A DNA stretch of 64,000 bases from contig JAQGBZ010000208.1 in the NCBI GenBank assembly GCA_034687125.1, positions 1 to 64,000 on the forward strand. The letters run 5' to 3'. Below the pieces are notes generated by a model. The model made no database searches and was not told the DNA's origin. It worked only from the letters and a program-made list of their open reading frames with translations. Positions 53,701 through 62,700 of this stretch are shown piece by piece (position 1 is the stretch's first letter; each line of letters opens with the position of its first letter). This DNA comes from Neelides folsomi (Eukaryota; Arthropoda; Collembola; Neelipleona; Neelidae). A program made the translations under genes and the position numbers.

Positions 53701-56700
53701 ATAAATGCTAAATTAAATAAATAATAGTACAGGATGGACCACAAGTTCCTATCTTTTTTATTAGATTTGTAATTTAAAAAAGAAAAGCAACTTATGGCCC
53801 ACCCTGTAGTGTTCTTTTTGAAAAGTTTTTCTTATTTAAAAAAGAACACTACAAAGTAAACGGGCTGTACAGGGTGGGCCATATGTATCTTTCTTTTTTA
53901 TATGGCGCACCCTGTATATGTCATTTAAATAATCTTTAAATATTTAATCATTAAATAATTTTATTGTATTTAATTATTATTAATTGATTAGAATTTGACT
54001 GAAGAAATCAAAGATCATGAAAAACCTGTTGATGAAACTGTTGATGCTGGTCTTGATCTTATGAAGAGCATTTCCAACGAAGAAGCAATTCAACTTAAAG
54101 ACAAACTTGATTCTCTCCAAAGACGCTTCCAAGACATTTCATCTAAAGCTGGGGAATTATTGAAGAATTCTCAAGATGCTCTTCCTCTGGTTAGCCAATT
54201 CCACGCTGCTCATGAAACACTTTCCGAATGGCTTCTTGACACCGAAGGAGTTCTCCAATCTCTTGATTCGGCCAATCTTTCTGTTCAAGAGAAGGAAATC
54301 ACTCGACTTGAGCATGAAATTCCCGAACAAAGGAAGTTTTTGGATATTATTAATTTGATTGGACCTCAGCTTTGCCAATTGTCACCTGGCGAAGGAGCAT
54401 CAACCATTGAAGGTCTTGTAACAAGGGACAATCGAAGGTTTGATGCAATTTGTGAACAAGTTCAACGACGAGCTGAGAGAATCCAAATGGCCAAATCACG
54501 CTCAATGGAAGTTTTGAGCGATTTGGACGATTTGCTCGATTGGTTCCGTGACATTGAAGGTCAATTGAAGGAAGCGGAAAAACCGAGCTGTGAACCTGAC
54601 ATTGTTCGAGTCCAATTACAAGAACATCGGGCTTTGAATGATGAAATTACAAGTCAAAAAGTGAGAGTTCGAGATGTTTTGGCCACAGCTAAGAAAGTTC
54701 TCCGTGAAGGATCCCATGGAGAAGACACTGCCATTATTAGGGAGAAGGCTGACGACTTGAGAGAAACAATGGAAGTTGTCACGAAATTGAGCAGCGATCG
54801 ACTTAACGCTCTTGAACAAGCCCTTCCCCTCGCTCAACACTTTTTCGAAACTCATATTGATCTTAATCAATGGATGGATGCCATGGAGGAAGAAATTCAA
54901 GTTCTTGACGCTCCTGCCCTTCGTCCTGACCAAGTAATGAAACTTCAAGAGAAAACTCAAGTTTTTGTTACTGCTGTTAACGAACATCGGCCACTTTTGG
55001 AGAAGTTGAACAAAACTGGAGGAGCTCTTGTTAAACTTTGCAATGAAGACGATGGAGGAAAAGTAGAGGATATTATGGCTCATGATAATGAAAGATTCAA
55101 TGCATTGAGAACTATGCTTAAGGAGAAACAACAAGCACTTGATAAAGCACTTCATGATTCTTCACAATTTAAAGATAAATTAGATGGGATGTTGAATGCT
55201 TTGGAATCCACAGCTGAACAGGTCAACAATGCTGAACCGATTTCAGCCCATCCGGATAAAATCAGAGAGCAAATGGATGAAAATAATGGAATTATTGATG
55301 ATATGAAAAAGAGAGAAGATGCTTTTAACTCTGTTAAGAAACAAGCTGCAGAAGTTATAAGTCGAGCTGCAAACAAGTCAGATCCGGCTGTGATTGATAT
55401 TAAGAATAAACTCGACCGTTTGAACTCTCTTTGGGATCAAATTCAAAAAGCTACCAAAACCAGAGGAAAGAATTTGGATGAAGCTCTTGCTCTTGCAGAG
55501 AAGTTCTGGGCTGAGCTTCAAGCCATTATGGAAAAACTTGATGCTCTTAAGGACACCCTCAAGAGCCAAGAACCACCAGCAGTTGAGCCAAAGGCTATTC
55601 AAAAACAACAGGATGTTCTTAAGGAAATTAAGAGGGACATGGATAAGACAAAACCAGAAGTTACTGCTTGTCGGCAAACTGGTCAGAATTTGATGAAGAT
55701 TTGTGGGGATCAAGATAAGCCTGAAGTGAAGAAGAACATTGAGGATCTTGATCGTGAATGGGACAACATTACTGCGTTGTTTGCTAAGAGGGAAGAAAAT
55801 CTGATTGATGCGATGGAGAAAGCCATGGAATTCCATGACACGCTCCAAGCTCTCATTAAGTTCTTGGATAGATCTGAAGAACGTCTCGGAAATTTTGGAA
55901 TTATTGGAACGGATATTGATGCTGTGAAGAAGCAAATTAAGGAGTTGAAAGATTTCAAATCTGATGTTGATCCGATGATGGTTAAAGTTGAAGCTCTGAA
56001 TAGGTACGTGGTCGATAATATTTATATTTTAATAAATATTTTCATTTTAAAATACTAAATATTAGATTCGATACATCCAAAGTCTACATATTAATTTTTA
56101 ATACGTAAAATTATATTTAAGGCAAAAGTTGTAGACTTACATAGTTTTATTTTTGAATAGCATTAAATATTTCACCATCATGCATAGCTCAATACAAAAT
56201 GTGGGCCATAAGTTGCTTTCTTTTTTATGATTTTTTATTTAAAAAATAAAGCAACTTATGGTCCACTTTGTACATTACTAATAAATGATTAGTTGTATTA
56301 AATATAAGGGTAATATTTATTAAAAATTTGCAATTTTTATGTCATTTAATATTTATAATAATAATTTTTCTCGGCTCCGTTTCTGGACACGTGTTTCGTT
56401 TCAACACAGGACATTGTGGAGGCAAGTTGATGCTTAAAGCATTAAATGGGACATTGTGTTGTTGTTTTTAATGAGTTTCTCGTTTTTATTATTTATTATA
56501 GCTTTTTGTCATTTCATATTTGTGTCGTTTGTAGAAATATTTTGCATGAGGAATTAACACTTTAAAGAAGTTGGGCGATAATTAAAGTCTTTAAAAAGGT
56601 TAATTTTCAATTTATTTTGTAATTTTTTAATTAAAGTTATTAAAAAATAACTTTATTAAAAAATAAGTTAAAGTAAATATAATTGTCGCCTAATTTCATG

Positions 56701-59700
56701 AGTAAGAAATTAACTTAATGTTTATGTTATTATTATAAACTATAAGTAGTTTTAACTGCACTAGGAAGCTCATAATTGATCTTCCTTGTGTCATTTATAA
56801 TTTTATGTTTATTTGATTTGTCTTTTATTATTTTAATGAAAAATTGTTTTTTAGCTTAAAAGAGAAAGTCATTTGATGAGATTTTAATTAAATTAATTAT
56901 TAATTAGGCAAGCGGCTGAATTAACTGAGCGGACATCACCTGACCAAGCTCAAAAGATCAAAGGACCATTAGGAAATGTGAACCGACGTTGGGATGATCT
57001 TCTCAAAGGGATCGTGGAGAGACAAAGGGAATTGGAAAATGCCCTTTTGCGTCTTGGTCAATTCCAACACGCTCTCAACGAACTCATGGCTTGGATGGAA
57101 AGAACCAACAAAAATCTTGACACGCTTAAGCCCGTTTTCGGAGATCCCCAAGTCATTGAAGTTGAATTGTCCAAGCTCAAGGTCTTATCCAATGACATCG
57201 CTGCTCATCAATCATCCGTTGACACTTTGAACGATGCGGGTCGGCAAATCATCGAGACAGAAAAGGGAACTGACGATGCTTCGAAAACTGCCCAAAAGCT
57301 TGTGGATTTAAATAAGAAGTGGAAAGCTCTGCAGGAGAAGGCCAACGGGAAACAAAAAGAGCTTGAAGATGCATTACGCGAAGCTGTCGCTTTCAATGGA
57401 GAAATCCAAGATTTATTACATTGGCTGGCCGATATTGACGGAGCTCTTTCCACCTCAAAGCCTGTTGGTGGATTGCCTGAAACAGCCGCTGAGCAATTGA
57501 GTCGTTTCATGGAGATTTACAATGAGATCGAAGCGAATAAAGCCAAAGTTGAAGGAGTTTTACAACAAGGAGCTGAATATTTGAAAAGATCTACCGAAGG
57601 AGCCGCAACCAATTTACAACACAACTTGAGAACATTAAAACAACGATGGGATTCCGTTCTCAATAGAGCAAATGATAAGAAGATCAAATTGGAAATTGCT
57701 CTTAAAGAAGCGAATGAATTCCATGCTGCTGTTCAAGAATTCATTGATTGGTTGACAGAAGCTGAAAGATATTTTGCCAATATTGAACCAGTTTCTCGAG
57801 TGCTTGACAGAGTTTTGGACCAAGTTGAAGCTCACAAGGATTTCCAGAAACAAGTGTCGGCCCATAGAGAATCAATGCTCAATTTGGAAAAGAAGGGAAA
57901 TCATTTGAAATATTTTAGTCAGAAACAAGATGTGATTCTCATTAAAAACCTCCTTATTTCTGTTCAACACCGTTGGGATCGCGTTGTGTCCAAATCTACT
58001 GAAAGAACCAGGGCTTTGGATCTTGGACTGAAGGAAGCTAAAGAATTCCATGATGGTTGGTTCTCATTGTGTAAATGGCTCGATGAGGCTGAGAAGAGTT
58101 TGGACGATTTAACAGCAGCGGCTGGAAACAACCCGGCTAAGATTAAAGCTTTACTTCAAAAGCATAAGGAATTCCAACGGACTTTGGCTGCTAAACAACC
58201 TCAATATGATCACATTATGAAGGTTGGGAAGGCTTTGAAGGAAAAAGCTCCCAAAGTGGACGAACCTATTTTACGCCAAATGTTAACGGACCTTAAGAAT
58301 AAATGGAATGCTGTTTGTAATAAGAGTGTGGAAAGACAACGTGGGCTTGAAGAAGCTCTTTTAAGATCTGGACAATTTAAAGATGCTCTACAAGAACTTC
58401 TCGACTGGCTTAAGACCATTGATGGGCTGTTGGTAGATGATTCTCCGGTTCATGGAGATCTTGACACGGTTTTGGCCCTTATTGAACAACATAAGAAAGT
58501 GGAAGAAGAACTCCACAAGAGACGTGCTCAAATGGATGACATTATTAGGACAGCTGAGGAAATGATGGAAACAGCCCCGCCGGATGAGAAACAAAAACTT
58601 CAAGCTCAAATTAGAGATGTGAAGAGTTCTTTTGATAAGGTTAAGGCCAAGTGTGAAAGTAGAAGTAGAAGACTCGAACAAGCACTTAAAGAGGTATGCA
58701 ATAAATCATTTGAAATTCAATTTAAGTTTGGTTAGGATATGTTTTCTAATATTTATTTTATTTCAATTTTATTTTTTGGTTGATTTTATTTGTGGTTTTT
58801 TAAATTGTGCTGATTTTGATCCGAGCCAAAGTAATTCTGGGAATAAGCCGGAATAAGTAGGAATGGTTATTCCTCCTTATGCCAACTTTATTCCTCGCTA
58901 TGCCCGGAATAAAATCCGAGCCAAAGTTAGGAATAGCGCTATTCCCACAAATCTAGAATAGCTTATTTGCCACTCCTTGGGAGCGTTCCCGGGAAGGTTC
59001 CCATGCCAGAAACATGATTCCCGAGAACGCTGGTGGGGACACATGTATGGGGGCGTTCCCATGAACGTTCCCGGGAACGCATATATGGAAATATATGGGA
59101 GTGTTCCCGGGAACGCTCCCATATGGGTGCGTTTCCGGGAATACGGCATGCCTGCTTATACCAGTCATAAGTTCTAATATGCCGATAAAAGGTGCGTAAT
59201 ATGTAAGATAGGAAAATATCTATGGAAGAAAAATATATTTATTGTATGGCTTTGAAATTAATATTAATAATTTACTTGTCAAATTTCAATTTACACATAT
59301 GCCTTATATCCAAATGAAGAGGGAATCATTGAGATTAAGTAGTGTGTAAATATTAGTCATATGGAAAGTTTTAATCTTTCAATATTTTTCGTCGTCATTA
59401 ATGATTTATTTTTTTGGTTCGTATATGAATTGGAATTCCATAATTCCACCTAACCTATACTGGAGTTTTCACAGAAGTATTTCCGTATTAAGCAGATTTC
59501 ACAACTCAAGATTAGAGTTTAAAAAATATATTTAAAAAAAGTTGAAAATGGATTTTAAGTTAAATTAAACATTTTTAAGTCAATTGATATATTAACTGTC
59601 AATTATTTATCATATACCTATGTTTAATCCAATTAGTTAATTTCACATAAAAAGTGATTGAGATTTGGGTGAAAATAAAAAAAGAACTTTTTATGCCTAG

Positions 59701-62700
59701 CATATTCCCAAATTCGTGCTAAAGTGCACCGGGACTAGCTTATTCTAACTTATGCTCAAAATCATTTTGGCACGAATTGGAATAAGAAAAAGTTATTCTC
59801 TCTTATTCCTCGCTATCCCCGGACTCTGTCCCGGCCGTTTATTAATTGTAATTGTTTTTGATTGAATTATGAAAGTTTCTCACTTTATTTTTTCTGTGAT
59901 TTAGGCTGAAAAACTTCACAAAGCTGTTCATATGCTTCTTGAGTGGCTCTCTGATGCTGAGATGAGATTACGTTTCTCTGGGACTTTACCTGAAGATGAA
60001 GAATCATCGAGGAAACTTCTTGAAGATCACGAAAAATTCATGAAGGAACTTTTGATCAAAGAGCGTGAGAAAGACGACACGATCGAATTAGCAAAGAGCA
60101 TCTTGGCCAAAGCTCATCCTGATGCAATTAATGTTATCAAACACTGGATTTCAATCATTCAGTCAAGATGGGATGAAATTTCTTCTTGGGCTAAACAGGT
60201 GATTATTTTTTTTTTCTATTCTGAACCGAATAATAATTTTTCCATTAAAACCCTTATTATTAAATAAATAATAAGGGTAATAATTAATAATAAATAGAAG
60301 AATGTTATGATAGAGTTAATTAATAATTATTTATTTTAGCGCCAAACCAAACTCCAAGCTCATCTTAATTCACTTCGAGATATGGAAGATCTTCTTGAAG
60401 AACTTATGAATTGGCTTCGGAGATGTGAAGATACTTTATCAGTCCTTGAAGCTGAACCTCTTCCTGATGATTTGGGAATTATTCAAAATCTCATTAAGGT
60501 TCGTTATTTTCATTTTCATTTCATAAACTTTAAAAAAACTTTTTAACCCGACATAAAAGAACGTTATAAAATTATAACTTGTAACATATTGGGCTTTTTA
60601 CAATTTTCTACATTGATAAATTGAATTTTATAAATTTTAGGAGCATAAGGAATTCATGGAAGGAATGGCCAAGAGACAACCGGAAATTGATTCAGTTTGT
60701 AAGCCAAAGATGATGAGCAGACAGTCAGTTGGGCCGACAAGAGGAAAGATCGGAACGAGGTTAAGGAGCGCAACACCTGGGTATGGCAAATCATATACAT
60801 TGAAAAACATTTTACCTTATCGGTTTTTTTGCACGTTCACATAGGTATTCCTATTTTTCATACTTGATTTAACTCTAGAAATGAAAGTCGTGAAGGGTCT
60901 CCTGATTTGGACTTTGCTCAACGTAGACTTAGGTTTGATTTTATTTTTTTCACCGTATTACTTTTTCCTGTTCCGTTCAACCCAATTCAAATTGAATTTT
61001 TCCCTGAGGACTCCCGTCGTTGTCTCATAGGATTTCCTTTTTTAGTAAATTCAATATACCTACTTCTTTATTTGATGGTATACAACTTTGGAATAAATAT
61101 ATGTATTTCCTTTTTTCATTCAATGTTGACTTCCGCTAAAGACCCTTTGTTCCCTCTCCATGGCCTTTAATTGTATATGTCGGATTTTCCCTGCTTTAAC
61201 AAAGCCTTCAACATGAAATTTACCTCTTAAATGAGGTGAAGGTTATTGAAGAAAATTCCCTGAGGTCCCTCGGCTCATTTTTCACAATATTGTTATTATT
61301 TTCCCCCATTTTTATGTTTTCTCCTCGCTCTGCTTGCGAGAGTTCCAAAAAGCCTCTTTTGCACGTTTGAAGAAATCTCTCTGGTTCTCATTGCATGTTT
61401 GTGTGTTATTCTTTCCCTTCACTTCTGTTCGTGACGTGTTTAGTCCTGGGCGAGAAAAGACTCCAGATATGTTCGGCCACATCGGACCGAGATTTGATCG
61501 TAGAGGAAGGTACAAATACATGGTTCTGCTTTTACACTCTTTGGCTTAATTCCTCACAACTTGCTTTTCCTTATGTAAAAAGTATTATTTATAATATAAA
61601 TGTAAATGTATCGTTGAGTAATTTGTTATTAATTGTAAGTTGATTAATGAGTTATAAGTTATGACTTTATAATTCATATAACAAATCTAGAAATCTTAAC
61701 TATAACTAAAAAGGTTATGGAACTAACGGGACTGTTAAAATGAGATTAAAATGGAATTTTCAATTAAACTCGTTTTTGGAATTGATTTTCTGTAGTAAGG
61801 CCGTGGAACCACAAATTAAGAACCCGAAGGTGAAGGCTCTTTGGGATAAATGGAAGCATGTGTGGATGATGGCGTGGGAACGACAGAGGAGACTCCAAGA
61901 CAAATACAACTACTTACTTGAACTTGAGAAAGTGAAGAACTTCTCTTGGGAGGACTGGAGGAAAAGAGTGAGGAATTTTTTTCAGTGATTTGATTTAATT
62001 CAACGATTCAACAAATTGTAACATATAACAATGTGTTAAATGCCATTCCAGTTCCTCAAGTTCATGAACCATAAGAAATCACGAGTGACAGATTTGTTCA
62101 GGAAAATCGATCGAAACAACAATGGTTTGATTCCGAGAGAAGAGTTCATTGACGCTATCATGAAAACCAGTAAGATTAAAATCTTTTTTTCTATTTTTTG
62201 TTTCGCTTACTGACAGTTAACATTATTTATTTATTATCAATAGAATTCCCAACTTCACGGCTTGAAATGAACGCTGTGGCTGATATGTTTGATCATGGAG
62301 ATCATCTGATTGACTACATGGAGTTCATTGCCGCTTTGAGACCTGATTGGGAAGAGAAAAAACCATCAACTGAAGCTGACATTGTGGACGATGAAATTCA
62401 ACGACAAGTGATGAAATGCACATGTCGGCAGAAATTCCGAGTATTCCAAGTTGGAGAAGGGAAATATCGGGTAATTATTTTTTAATCATCATTAGCCCAT
62501 TTTTTGAATATTAATCAAGATAAAAAATTTAGAATATTTATCTCGATAGAATATTTATTCAGTCCATGATTAATTTATTGATTAATTATTTAATTGCAGT
62601 TTAATGGATATTTATTGGATTTTAATTAATTTAATTTTAATTTTTAGTTTGGAGATAGTCAAAAGCTTCGACTTGTAAGAATTCTCCGTTCAACGGTGAT

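Larger units (their letters stand above)
53662..53991. other. shot: Intron packed with palindromic elements
   Basis: Of 330 bases, about 190 (53728-53916) are taken up by MITE copy 3, an adjoining hairpin and MITE copy 4 in succession. Confidence 0.7.
58694..59904. other. shot: 1.2 kb intron with a composite repeat insertion
   Basis: Longer than most introns in the 3' part of the gene. It carries a composite repeat from about 58820 to 59835, described separately. No host exon recognised. Confidence 0.6.

Noticed and set aside
54616-55935. Two minus-strand frames of about 180 codons
   Set aside because: Antisense to the spectrin rod; composition follows the sense codon bias and no domain is recognisable.
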